Source: Variovorax sp. MHTC-1 (GTDB taxonomy: Bacteria; Pseudomonadota; Gammaproteobacteria; Burkholderiales; Burkholderiaceae_C). From it: a stretch of 64,000 nt of DNA. Positions 15,599 to 23,986 of the stretch are shown one piece after another. How positions within the stretch are numbered: the first letter of the stretch is position 1; every line of letters begins with the position of its first letter. Where the stretch lies: positions 1 through 64,000 of the forward strand of contig NZ_RWKI01000020.1 in assembly GCF_003984645.1 (NCBI RefSeq), given 5' to 3'. The notes beneath the pieces were generated by a model. The model saw only the letters and a list, made by a program, of their open reading frames with translations. It was not told the origin of the DNA and made no database searches. Made by a program: the position numbers and the translations under genes.

Positions 15599-16056
15599 CC
15601 GTTCAGGAGTTCGACGATGCGCGGCGTGACCATGCCGCCATCGATCTTCAGCTCCGCCGCCGAAATCGGCAGCCTGAAGCGACGCGGGCCGGCGCTGCCG
15701 GGATTGAGGTAGAGCACCCCGTCGCGCTCTTCGGCCCGCGGCCGATGCGAATGCCCGGACACCACCACCCTGACGCCCGCGGCAACCGGGTCGATGTCTA
15801 GCTGCGCGAGATCGTGGATCGCGTAGAGGCGCACACCGCCGAGCTCGATGAGGGCCGTTTCCGGCACCGCCTCGGCCCACGCGTCCCGGTCGTTGTTGCC
15901 GCGCACCGCGGTCAGCGGCGCGATGGCGGCCAGCGCTTCGAGAATCGCCGTATCTCCGATATCGCCGCCATGCACGATGTGCTCGCAGCCGTGCAGAAAA
16001 GCGAGCGCCTCGGGCCGCAGCAGGCCATGCGTGTCGGAGATGAGACCGATGCGCAT
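15595..16056 (-). CDS. YfcE/MJ0936-type metallophosphoesterase
   Basis: 153 residues beginning MRIGLISDTHGLL. All metal-binding blocks of the calcineurin-like fold are visible: SDTHG, GGDIGD, GNND and GHSH. Such small enzymes hydrolyse phosphodiesters in vitro; the physiological substrate is unknown. I start at 16056 because the upstream extension is basic and not conserved-looking. It follows the lipoprotein gene by 13 bp and may be the last gene of the lipid-transport operon. Confidence 0.9.
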   Translation of the reverse strand: MRIGLISDTHGLLRPEALAFLHGCEHIVHGGDIGDTAILEALAAIAPLTAVRGNNDRDAWAEAVPETALIELGGVRLYAIHDLAQLDIDPVAAGVRVVVSGHSHRPRAEERDGVLYLNPGSAGPRRFRLPISAAELKIDGGMVTPRIVELLNG

Positions 16057-16069
16057 GCGGCCGACCTGA

Positions 16070-16750
16070 TCAGCGCGGCTGGTCCACCCACGCCACCAGT
16101 TCCGCCACCGCCGCATCGCTTGCTGCTGCCAGCCCCTTCACGCCGCCGGGCGCATCCCCGCTCGGCGCGGGCCGCTGCACCATGAAACTCTGCTGCGCGA
16201 GCACGCGGTCGCCACCGGCGTTGCTGCGGATCAGGGTCGCACGCAGGCGCACCAGCCCGACACTCTTGTTCGGCGATTCGAAGTAGTGGCTGAATTCCTC
16301 CAGCGACACCCTGAGCGTGTCGGGCACCTTGCCCTCGCTGCGCGCGATGGTGGCGCTCTCTTCCGGGCCGAGCACGGTGCGGCGCGCGGCCAGCGCGTCG
16401 CGCAGGCGCTGGTGCAGCAGCTGCGCCGGCGCCAGGCTCCAGCGCGATTGGCCATAGGGCCGCAGCTGGTTGGCGTCGGCATAGCCCAGGCGGTAGAGCA
16501 GCTGCGTGCCCTCGAGCCGCGTGCCGGCCTCGAGCTCGGCCAGCGCGATGGGCGGCAGCGCGTGCGGATTGGAAGGTGCCGGCGCGGTGGATGCGGTGAG
16601 ATTGGGGCCGAAGTCGTAGAGCGTGGCGCGAGCAGGCTTGTCGGGCAAGGCGCCGCAGCCCGCCGCGAGCAGCACGGCGGCGATGCCGGCGACGGCCGCG
16701 AGGCGTGCCCTCGATGCGCGAGCGGCCATGTTCTGGAGCAGTTCGTTCAT
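16070..16750 (-). CDS. ABC-type transport auxiliary lipoprotein (PqiC/DUF330-like)
   Basis: 226 residues with a lipoprotein signal: lipobox L-A-A-G-C with Cys32 the lipidation site. The mature protein resembles ABC-transport auxiliary lipoproteins that work with MCE proteins on the inner leaflet of the outer membrane. Position directly after the MlaD-like gene (10 bp) supports a role in lipid transport between the membranes. The combination differs from the canonical mla operon, which encodes a soluble MlaC here. Confidence 0.82.
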   Translation of the reverse strand: MNELLQNMAARASRARLAAVAGIAAVLLAAGCGALPDKPARATLYDFGPNLTASTAPAPSNPHALPPIALAELEAGTRLEGTQLLYRLGYADANQLRPYGQSRWSLAPAQLLHQRLRDALAARRTVLGPEESATIARSEGKVPDTLRVSLEEFSHYFESPNKSVGLVRLRATLIRSNAGGDRVLAQQSFMVQRPAPSGDAPGGVKGLAAASDAAVAELVAWVDQPR

Positions 16751-16760
16751 GTCGTCACTT

Positions 16761-17747
16761 TCAAGGCCGCGCTGGCGCGGCGGCCGGGGCGGAAAATCCG
16801 GGCTCGCCCGGCCCGGCGACCACGCCGCCGCTGCCGAACAGCAGCGATTGCGGGTTGTCGTTGATGCCGTCGGCCGCGCGGCCGAGACGGCGCACCGCGC
16901 GCGAGGTGTCGTCGGCGACGCGGTTCACGCGCGGCAGCGTGGCGCTGTTGAAGGAGTCAACCGCCTGAGCCAGGGACTTGGTGCCGTCGCCCAGACGGTC
17001 GAGCGGACCGTCCTTCGCATTCAGCCGGTTCACGGTGCCGTTGAAGTTGTTGGCCACACGCGAGACGTCGCCGGCGGCGGTCTTCACGGTGCCCATGGTG
17101 TCCTTCGTGCGGTCGATCAGCGGCGGGAGAGCGGCCAGCGCCGGGTTGAGCCCGTTCTTTACCGTGTTGTCGAGCGATCGCGTCAGCTGGTTGGCGCTGG
17201 CCGAAGCCTGCGCGATGTTCTCCAGCGCGTCGGCGATGCGCTTCTGGTTGTCGTCGCCCAGCAGCGTATTGGCCTTCTTCGTCACTTCGTCGATCTGGTT
17301 GATGATGGCTTCGCCGCGGTCCTGCAGCTGCGCCAGCACCGAGGGCTTGAGCGGAATGCGCGGTGGCTCGTCGTTGTTCGGCGTGAGCGCCACCTGCGAC
17401 TCGCCCTTGTCGTCGATCGCGATGAAGGCCAGGCCGGTCACGCCCTGGTAGCTCAGCGTGGCATAGCTCGAGGTCGTGAGCGGCACGCGCTCGTCGACCG
17501 TGATGCGCACGCGCACATTGCCCTTCACCTTGGGATCGAAGTCGATCGAGGCAACCTTGCCGACGGCGATGCCGCGGTAGCGCACCATGGCCTGCGGCTG
17601 CAGTCCGCTGACCGCGTCGCGGGTCGAGAGTTCGTAGATGTTGCGCACCGTGTTGTCGCGCGTGAACCAGACCACGAGCGCGACGATCGCGGCGATCAGG
17701 CCGAGCACGAAGGCGCCGGCGGCGATGGCATGGGCCTTGTTTTCCAT
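16761..17747 (-). CDS. MlaD-like MCE-domain protein
   Basis: 328 residues: one N-terminal membrane helix (about 10-28), an MCE domain (about 35-115, with MVRYRGIAVGKVASIDFD and YQGVTGLAFIAID) and a long helical C-terminal region predicted to form a tunnel-like coiled structure, ending in an Ala/Pro-rich tail. MCE proteins form hexamers that shuttle phospholipids through the periplasm. Spaced 5 bp after the ATPase gene. Longer than E. coli MlaD (about 183 residues), as in many Burkholderiales. Confidence 0.9.
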   Translation of the reverse strand: MENKAHAIAAGAFVLGLIAAIVALVVWFTRDNTVRNIYELSTRDAVSGLQPQAMVRYRGIAVGKVASIDFDPKVKGNVRVRITVDERVPLTTSSYATLSYQGVTGLAFIAIDDKGESQVALTPNNDEPPRIPLKPSVLAQLQDRGEAIINQIDEVTKKANTLLGDDNQKRIADALENIAQASASANQLTRSLDNTVKNGLNPALAALPPLIDRTKDTMGTVKTAAGDVSRVANNFNGTVNRLNAKDGPLDRLGDGTKSLAQAVDSFNSATLPRVNRVADDTSRAVRRLGRAADGINDNPQSLLFGSGGVVAGPGEPGFSAPAAAPARP

Positions 17748-17752
17748 GGCAG

Positions 17753-18598
17753 CTACCTTTCAGTGAGTGGGAGTCCGGCTGCGCCGGCAAGCCCCGAGAC
17801 GGTGGGGGGCGGCACGCCTTCGTGGAGCGCCTCCATGGCGCGCTGGCCGCGGCCGCCGAGAAAGTATTCGTGGATGAAAGGGTGCGGGTAGGCGATGACG
17901 TCGCGCGCCGTGCCGGCGACGATCACGCGCTGGTCGGCCAGCACCGCGATGCGCGTGCTGAGGTCGAACAGCGTGTCCAGGTCGTGCGTGACCATCACCA
18001 CCGTGAGCCCCAGTTCGCGATGCAGTCCGCGCAGCAGGTCGCAGAAGCCGTCGGCGCTCTCGGGGTCCAGTCCGGCAGTGGGCTCGTCGAGCAGGAGCAG
18101 CGGCGGATCCATGATCAGCGCGCGCGCCAGCGCCACCCGCTTGATCATCCCGCCCGACAGATCGGCCGGACTCTTGGTGGCCTGCTGCGGATCGAGCCCG
18201 ACCATCTGCAGCTTGACCAGCGCGGCATCGCGGATCAGGTCGTCGGGCAGGAGCTTGAGTTCGCGCAGCGGGAACGCGACGTTGTCGAGCACGCTGAAGG
18301 CCGAGAACAGCGCGCCGTGCTGGAACAGCATGCCGACGTTGGCGGCGCCCGTGGCGCTGAGCCGGCCCGGCGGATGGCCGAGCACCGAGACCTCGCCCTT
18401 CGAAGGCCGCTCGAGTCCCAGGATCTGGCGCAGCAGTACGGTCTTGCCGGTGCCCGAGCCGCCCACCAGCGACAGCACCTCGCCTTTGCGGATCGTGAGG
18501 TCGAGGTCGCGGTGCACCACCTGGTCGCCCTCGGGCGACTCGAAGACGGTCCACAGCTTGCGGATCTCCACGACATTGGCGGTCTGCTGGTCGGTCAT
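17753..18598 (-). CDS. MlaF-like ABC transporter ATPase
   Basis: 281-residue ATPase of the phospholipid (Mla/Ttg2) type. Walker A GGSGTGKT (46-53), signature LSGGM (147-151) and Walker B LLLLDEP (167-173) with the catalytic glutamate are intact. Start at ATG 18598; the open frame continues upstream through repeat DNA and is not coding there. It energises the MlaE-like permease encoded 145 bp upstream and interacts with the MCE protein. Confidence 0.94.
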   Translation of the reverse strand: MTDQQTANVVEIRKLWTVFESPEGDQVVHRDLDLTIRKGEVLSLVGGSGTGKTVLLRQILGLERPSKGEVSVLGHPPGRLSATGAANVGMLFQHGALFSAFSVLDNVAFPLRELKLLPDDLIRDAALVKLQMVGLDPQQATKSPADLSGGMIKRVALARALIMDPPLLLLDEPTAGLDPESADGFCDLLRGLHRELGLTVVMVTHDLDTLFDLSTRIAVLADQRVIVAGTARDVIAYPHPFIHEYFLGGRGQRAMEALHEGVPPPTVSGLAGAAGLPLTER

Positions 18599-18680
18599 GC
18601 TCGTTTCCTGCCGCCTGAAGCTTGGTCCCAGCCCATTCCAGAAACACCGCGGAACCGGCTTCGACGGGCCGCTGGTGTTG

Positions 18681-18731
18681 CCCCCTGCAAGGGGGGTGGA
18701 GAAGCGACACGAAGTGCGCGAAGACTGGGGG
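18681..18731 (-). repeat. Interspersed C/G-tract palindromic repeat
   Basis: CCCCCTGCAAGGGGGG hairpin followed by a GCGACACGAAGTGCGCGAAG segment and a second G tract. It belongs, by layout, to the same repeat class as 14784-14939. It occupies the gap between the MlaE-like and MlaF-like genes, an unusual position inside an operon. The rest of 18599-18743 holds no gene. Confidence 0.6.
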
Positions 18732-18743
18732 TGGGTTCCATTT

Positions 18744-19913
18744 TCATGCCCTGAACCCCACGCCCTTGAAGAGCACTGCGAAGAGCGCATCGACCAGGAT
18801 CACGACCGTGATCGAGGCCACCACCGAGGATGTGGTGCCGCGGCCGAGGCTTTCGGTGTTGGGCTTCACCTTCATGCCGTAGTAGCAGCCGATCAGCGCG
18901 ATCAGGACGCCGAACACGGCCGACTTGGACATCGCGAGCCAGATGTTGACCATCGGCACCGCGCGCGGCAGCGCCGACAGGAAATAGGCCGGCGAGATGT
19001 CCAGCGTCAGATCGGCCGCGAGCATGCCGCCGAACAGCGCGGCCGCCGAAGTCCACATGCTGATCAGCGGCATCGCGATGGCCAGCGCCAGCACGCGCGG
19101 CATCACGAGCCGGAAGCCGTGCGGAATGCCCATCACGCGCATGGCATCGAGCTCCTCGGTCACGCGCATGACGCCGATCTGCGCGGTGATGGCCGAGCCC
19201 GAACGGCCCGCGATCAGCACCGCCGCGAGCACCGGGCCGAGTTCGCGGATCAGCGACAGGCCGAGGATGTTGACGATGAAGGCTTCGCCGCCGTACTGGC
19301 GCAATTGCTGCGAAGTCAGGTAGGCCAGCACCACGCCGATCAGGAGGCCCACCAGCGCGGTGATGGGCAGCGCGGTGGCGCCGAAATGGTAGAGATGGCC
19401 CGAGAAGTCGCGCCAGGGCGCACGGTGCGGCGCGCGCAGCAGCGTCCCGATGTCGAGCGTGAGCTGGCCGACGAGCGCCAGGAAATCGCGCGCCACCATC
19501 ATGATGCGCGTGCCGTTGTGGGCGAAATCGTGGAGACGCTCGGTCAGCGTCTTGCCGGGCTCCGCCGGCGCGCTGCAGGTGTACTGCGCCACCTGGTCCA
19601 GCACGGCCTTGTGCTGCGAGTCCATTTCGAGCTGCGCCGGCCAGGCCTGGCGCCAGTGATTCCACAGGAGCTGGGCGCCGATGTGGTCGAGCTGCTCGAC
19701 GGGGCGCAGGTCCCAGGCCCGGCCGTCCTGCGGCGGCAGGGCTTCGAGGTTCTTCGCCAGCGCATCCCAGGTGCGCCGCGACGACATCGACAGCGCGGTC
19801 CAGCAGCCGCTGGCGACGACCCAGTTGCCGCCCTCCCCGTCGCGTTGCTCGACGCGCGGATGCAAGCGGTCTGCGTTTTGCGCGTCGGCGGTCGGCAACG
19901 ATGCGATCGACAT
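18744..19913 (-). CDS. MlaE-like ABC transporter permease with STAS-like N-terminus
   Basis: 389 residues from ATG 19913. The first 130 or so residues are a soluble STAS-like domain (ASGCWTALSMSSRRTWDALAKNLEAL pattern); the rest is the MlaE permease with about five helices and the conserved ITALVGLLIGVVLAYLTS and ELGPVLAAVLIAGRSGSAI blocks. It is the inner-membrane permease of a phospholipid transporter. The fused STAS domain replaces a separate MlaB subunit. First gene of the operon; longer upstream starts (20066 or 19961) look less likely. Confidence 0.9.
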   Translation of the reverse strand: MSIASLPTADAQNADRLHPRVEQRDGEGGNWVVASGCWTALSMSSRRTWDALAKNLEALPPQDGRAWDLRPVEQLDHIGAQLLWNHWRQAWPAQLEMDSQHKAVLDQVAQYTCSAPAEPGKTLTERLHDFAHNGTRIMMVARDFLALVGQLTLDIGTLLRAPHRAPWRDFSGHLYHFGATALPITALVGLLIGVVLAYLTSQQLRQYGGEAFIVNILGLSLIRELGPVLAAVLIAGRSGSAITAQIGVMRVTEELDAMRVMGIPHGFRLVMPRVLALAIAMPLISMWTSAAALFGGMLAADLTLDISPAYFLSALPRAVPMVNIWLAMSKSAVFGVLIALIGCYYGMKVKPNTESLGRGTTSSVVASITVVILVDALFAVLFKGVGFRA

Positions 19914-20111
19914 GGATGGAGCGGGCGGCGGGCGGCGGTCGGCGGGATGGGGACGCAACATCGTAACCGCGTGCGTCTGCGCCGAATCGTCCGATCGCCG
20001 CCCGTTCGCGTAGGCCATCGGCGCAAGGCGCGGGCCTTTGCCACAATCGACCGTTCGATGCCGCATTGCGGCACCCCTTCACAAGAACGACCAGAGACAG
20101 ACAAGGCGCGA

Positions 20112-21740
20112 ATGAGCGACACCACCTTCGACTACATCGTCATCGGCGCCGGCACCGCCGGCGCGCTGATGGCCAATCGCCTCAGCGCCGACAAGCAATG
20201 CCGCGTGCTCCTGATCGAGGCCGGCCGCAAGGACGACTACCACTGGATCCACATTCCGGTCGGCTACCTCTACTGCATCGGCAATCCGCGCACCGATTGG
20301 CTCTACAGCACCGAGCCCGACGCCGGCCTCAACGGCCGCACGCTGCGCTATCCGCGCGGCAAGACGCTGGGCGGCTCGTCTTCCATCAACGGCATGATCT
20401 ACATGCGCGGCCAGTCGCGCGACTACGAGCAGTGGGCCGCGCTCACCGGCGACGACAGCTGGCGCTGGGACAACGTGCTGCCCGCCTTCAAGAAGCACGA
20501 GGACTACTACCTCGGCGCCGACGAGATGCACGGCGCCGGCGGCGAGTGGCGGGTCGAAAAACAGCGCCTGCGCTGGGACATCCTCGATGCCTTCGCCGAG
20601 GCCGCGCAGCAAGCCGGCATCCCGCATTCGACGGACTTCAACCGCGGCAGCAACGAAGGCGTGGGCTATTTCCAGGTCAACCAGAAGAACGGCTGGCGCT
20701 GGAACACGGCCAAGGCCTTCCTGCGCCCCACCTGCTACGGCCGCCCCAACTTCGAGCTGTGGACCGGGGCCCAGGTCTCGCGTCTCGTCATCGACACGCG
20801 GCCGGACGGCAGCCGCCGCTGCACCGGCGTCCAGGTGTGGGACGGCCACGAGATGGTGCTGGCGCATGCAACGCGCGAAGTGATCCTCTGCGCCGGCAGC
20901 ATCGGCTCGCCGCAGATCCTGCAGCTTTCGGGCATCGGGCCGGCCGAGCTGCTGCGCCGGCATGGCATCGACGTCGTGCTCGATGCGCCGGGCGTCGGCG
21001 CCAATCTGCAGGACCATCTGCAGATCCGCGCGGTCTACAAGATCAAGGACGCGCCCACGCTCAACGTGTTGGCCTCTTCCTCCTACGGCAAGGTGAAGAT
21101 CGGCCTCGAATACCTGTGGAAACGCAGCGGCCCGATGAGCATGGCGCCCTCGCAGCTCGGCGCCTTCACGCGCAGTTCGCCCGAGCACGAATGGCCGAAC
21201 CTCGAATACCACGTCCAGCCGCTCTCGCTCGATGCCTTCGGCGAACCGCTGCACGCCTTTCCCGCCTTCACCGCCAGCGTGTGCAACCTGAACCCGACCA
21301 GCCGCGGCACGGTGCACATCAAGAGCCCCCGCTTCGAGGACGCGCCCGCGATCGCGCCGCACTACCTCAGCACCGACGAAGACCGCAAGGTGGCGGCCGA
21401 TTCGCTGCGCGTCACGCGCCGCATCGCGGCCCAGCCGGCGCTCGCGAAGTACGCGCCGGAGGAATGGAAGCCGGGCGTTCAATACCAGAGCGACGAGGAG
21501 CTCGCGCGCCTGGCCGGCGACATCGCGACCACCATCTTCCATCCGGTCGGCACCACCAAGATGGGCGCCGACGGCGATCCGATGGCGGTGCTCGACGCGC
21601 GCCTGCGCGTGCGCGGCATCGAAGGCCTGCGCGTGGTCGACGCCGGCGCGATGCCGACCATCACGAGCGGCAACACCAACAGCCCGACCTTGATGATGGC
21701 GGAGAAGGCGGCCGGCTGGGTTCGCGACGCGGGGCGCTAG
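20112..21740 (+). CDS. GMC-family flavin oxidoreductase (choline dehydrogenase-like)
   Basis: 542 residues beginning MSDTTFDYIVIGAGTAGALM; the dinucleotide loop is GAGTAG (12-17). GMC signatures are present: YPRGKTLGGSSSINGMIYMRG and GSIGSPQILQLSGIGP, the catalytic histidine in HPVGTTKMG (His477) and an Asn-rich C-terminal active-site loop (N521, N523). The family oxidises alcohols to aldehydes with FAD; choline, other alcohols or polyethylene glycol are possible substrates. The ATG at 20112 is chosen; the frame stays open far upstream only because it is antisense to the lipid-transport operon. It ends 3 bp from a convergent gene. Confidence 0.93.
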   Translation: MSDTTFDYIVIGAGTAGALMANRLSADKQCRVLLIEAGRKDDYHWIHIPVGYLYCIGNPRTDWLYSTEPDAGLNGRTLRYPRGKTLGGSSSINGMIYMRGQSRDYEQWAALTGDDSWRWDNVLPAFKKHEDYYLGADEMHGAGGEWRVEKQRLRWDILDAFAEAAQQAGIPHSTDFNRGSNEGVGYFQVNQKNGWRWNTAKAFLRPTCYGRPNFELWTGAQVSRLVIDTRPDGSRRCTGVQVWDGHEMVLAHATREVILCAGSIGSPQILQLSGIGPAELLRRHGIDVVLDAPGVGANLQDHLQIRAVYKIKDAPTLNVLASSSYGKVKIGLEYLWKRSGPMSMAPSQLGAFTRSSPEHEWPNLEYHVQPLSLDAFGEPLHAFPAFTASVCNLNPTSRGTVHIKSPRFEDAPAIAPHYLSTDEDRKVAADSLRVTRRIAAQPALAKYAPEEWKPGVQYQSDEELARLAGDIATTIFHPVGTTKMGADGDPMAVLDARLRVRGIEGLRVVDAGAMPTITSGNTNSPTLMMAEKAAGWVRDAGR

Positions 21741-21743
21741 AGC

Positions 21744-22811
21744 TCAGCGCTCTATCGTTTTGTTCCAGCGCGCGTTCCAGGCCGGCCGGTTGGCGTTGAT
21801 GCTGTCCCAGTCGATGGTGACTGCGTTCTTCATCCACTTGTTGATCTCCGCCACCTGCGCCGCGCCCTCGCCCACCGCGGGCGCCTTGGGGTTGGTCGGG
21901 ATCTGGCTGCCGAACTGAAGCACGTTGGCCTGCGCCAGCGGGCTCAGCAGGAACTCGGCCAGCTTGTGCGCCAGTTCGGGCTCGCTGTTGTTGGCGATTA
22001 CGCACTGCCCCACCATCAGCACCACCGAGCCTTCCTTGGGCTGCGCGTATTCCACCGGAATGCCCTTGGTCTTCAACGCGGCCACCGCCGTAGGGGTGAG
22101 CGGAAACAGCGCGGCCTCGCCGGTCTGCACCATCTCGGAAATCTTGGCCGAGCTCGGGATGTATTCGAGCACGTTGGGACCGATGGTGGTGGGCCAGGCC
22201 TTGAAGCCGGGCTCGACGTTCTTGTCGCTGCCGCCCTGGATGCGGTTGAACATCAGGAAGCCGTGCAGGCCGAAGGACGAGGAGGACATCGACTGGAACA
22301 CCACCTTGCCCTTGAACTTGGGATCGGCCAGATCCATCCACGAGGTGGGTGCAGCCCAGCCCTTCTCGGCGAACATCTTCTTGTTGTAGGCCAGCCCGGT
22401 CATGCCCAGGCTGACGCCGCTGGCCATGTCGTCCTTGAAACGGGCCGCCGGGTAGATGTCGTTGAGCGCCGCGCTCGGGCGCTGCTTCTGGCACAAGCCC
22501 ATGCCGATGGCGCGCACCATGATGCCGTCGTCCAGGAACATCACGTGCATTTGCGGCTTGTCCTTGTTGGCCTGCGCCTTGGCCAGGATGTCCGACGAGG
22601 TGCCGGGCACCACCACCACCTTCACGTTGTTCGCCTTCTCGAAGGCCGGGAACACGTACTGCGTGTACGCCTTCTCCATGGTGCCTCCGTTCATGCCGAT
22701 GTAGAGCGTCTTGGTCTGGGCGCTGGCCGCACCGCTTGCGGCCAGGGCCGCGGCGGCGGCCACGGCGAGGAGTGCACGGCGGACCGATGGGGATTGGCAA
22801 GAACGGGGCAT
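21744..22811 (-). CDS. Polyamine-type ABC transporter substrate-binding protein
   Basis: 355 residues with a signal peptide ending ASAQ-T (about residue 32). The periplasmic fold follows the PotD/PotF type (LYIGMNGGTMEKAYTQYVFP, then AYNKKMFAE and PSSAKISEMVQTGEAAL). It delivers an amine or amino-acid-like solute to the permease pair encoded upstream. Last of seven genes in one minus-strand operon, 32 bp after the FAD oxidoreductase gene. The ligand cannot be named; dehydrogenase partners suggest an imino or amino acid. Confidence 0.9.
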   Translation of the reverse strand: MPRSCQSPSVRRALLAVAAAAALAASGAASAQTKTLYIGMNGGTMEKAYTQYVFPAFEKANNVKVVVVPGTSSDILAKAQANKDKPQMHVMFLDDGIMVRAIGMGLCQKQRPSAALNDIYPAARFKDDMASGVSLGMTGLAYNKKMFAEKGWAAPTSWMDLADPKFKGKVVFQSMSSSSFGLHGFLMFNRIQGGSDKNVEPGFKAWPTTIGPNVLEYIPSSAKISEMVQTGEAALFPLTPTAVAALKTKGIPVEYAQPKEGSVVLMVGQCVIANNSEPELAHKLAEFLLSPLAQANVLQFGSQIPTNPKAPAVGEGAAQVAEINKWMKNAVTIDWDSINANRPAWNARWNKTIER

Positions 22812-22843
22812 GGCGGGTTCCTTTGAGAGTGGGTGGGGAAACT

Positions 22844-23986
22844 TCAATGCGCCGTTGCGGGCACGGCGGCTTCGACGGAAAGAAAACGTTCGATGGCGAA
22901 GGCTTCGATGGGCGTGCTGCTGCGCCCGTCGCGCGCGAGCTCGGCCAGCACCTCGCCCGCGGCCGGGCCGATCTGGAAACCGGCGCCGGCGAAGCCGAAG
23001 CCGTGGATCAGTCCCGGCGTGGTCGCGCTCAGGCCCAGCACCGGCTGGCGGTCGGGCAGATAGCCTTCGGTGCCGCTCCAGGTGCGGATGAAGCTGGCGT
23101 GGCGCAGCACGGGCAGCAGCTCGATCGCCTGCACCGCCAGCGCGGCGATGGCCTCGCGTGCGGAGCGGGCGGTGTCGGCGTCCAGCGCCACGCCGGCACC
23201 GCCGCCCAGCACCAGGTTGCCGCGCTGGACCTGACGGCAATAGATGCCGCCGCCCTCCACGCCGAGGCTCCAGTCCATGAAGTACGGCAGCGGCTCGGTG
23301 ACCGCCATCGCCGGATGGCCGGATTGCAGCGGCACCGTCTCGCCGAAGCGGCTGGCGACGGCACCGGCCCAGGCGCCGGCGCAGTTGAGCATCACGGGCG
23401 CGCACACTTCCAGCGCGTTGCCCGAACGCAGCATGAAGAGTCCGCCGTCGTGCGCCACCTCGTCGAGCGGGGTGCGCTCGAAGATCTGCGCGCCCGCGCG
23501 CTGCGCCGCGCGTGCGAAGGCCGGCGACACCAGCCGGGGATTGGCCTGCCCGTCTTCCACGCACAGCGAACCGCCGAGCGCCCTGTCGCCCAGCCACGGG
23601 CAGCGCTCGCGCATGCGCGCACCCGACAGCAGCTCGATGCCGAGGTCGAAATCGCGGCTCGCGTCGCGGTAACGCTCGAGCGCGGCCAGGTCGGCCTCGC
23701 TGCGGGCGATCTTGAAATGGCCGGAGCGCAGGTACTCGCCGTCGGTGCCGATCAGTTCCGGCAGCCGGCCCCAGATGCGATGGGCCCGCTGGGCCAGCGG
23801 CAACTGGGACAGCGGCCGGCCCTGGCGCCGCACGCCGCCGTAGTTCACGCCGCTGGAACGCGAGCCGCAGAGGTCGCGCTCCAAGAGCACCACCTGCAGT
23901 CCGATGCGCCGCAGCGCCAATGCGGCAGAAGCGCCGACGATGCCGCCGCCGACGATGGCCACATCGGTCTTCAGCGTTCGCTTCAT
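22844..23986 (-). CDS. DadA-like FAD-dependent oxidoreductase, beta subunit of a three-part dehydrogenase
   Basis: 380 residues, MKRTLKTDVAIVGGGIVGAS, with the FAD loop GGGIVG (13-18), a DAO fold and C-terminal GLIHGFGFAGAGFQIGPAAGEV. It resembles HcnC and the beta subunits of opine or D-hydroxyproline dehydrogenases. It probably oxidises a C-N bond and passes electrons to the FAD/iron-sulfur subunit encoded just upstream; the start overlaps that gene's stop (ATGA). Start chosen at 23986 over a longer Gly/Arg-rich frame. Confidence 0.88.
   Translation of the reverse strand: MKRTLKTDVAIVGGGIVGASAALALRRIGLQVVLLERDLCGSRSSGVNYGGVRRQGRPLSQLPLAQRAHRIWGRLPELIGTDGEYLRSGHFKIARSEADLAALERYRDASRDFDLGIELLSGARMRERCPWLGDRALGGSLCVEDGQANPRLVSPAFARAAQRAGAQIFERTPLDEVAHDGGLFMLRSGNALEVCAPVMLNCAGAWAGAVASRFGETVPLQSGHPAMAVTEPLPYFMDWSLGVEGGGIYCRQVQRGNLVLGGGAGVALDADTARSAREAIAALAVQAIELLPVLRHASFIRTWSGTEGYLPDRQPVLGLSATTPGLIHGFGFAGAGFQIGPAAGEVLAELARDGRSSTPIEAFAIERFLSVEAAVPATAH

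Noticed and set aside
17895..20111. Long open frame joined to the GMC oxidoreductase, suggesting a 1281-residue fusion
   Set aside because: The upstream part is antisense to the lipid-transport operon and has shadow composition; the GMC protein starts normally at 20112.
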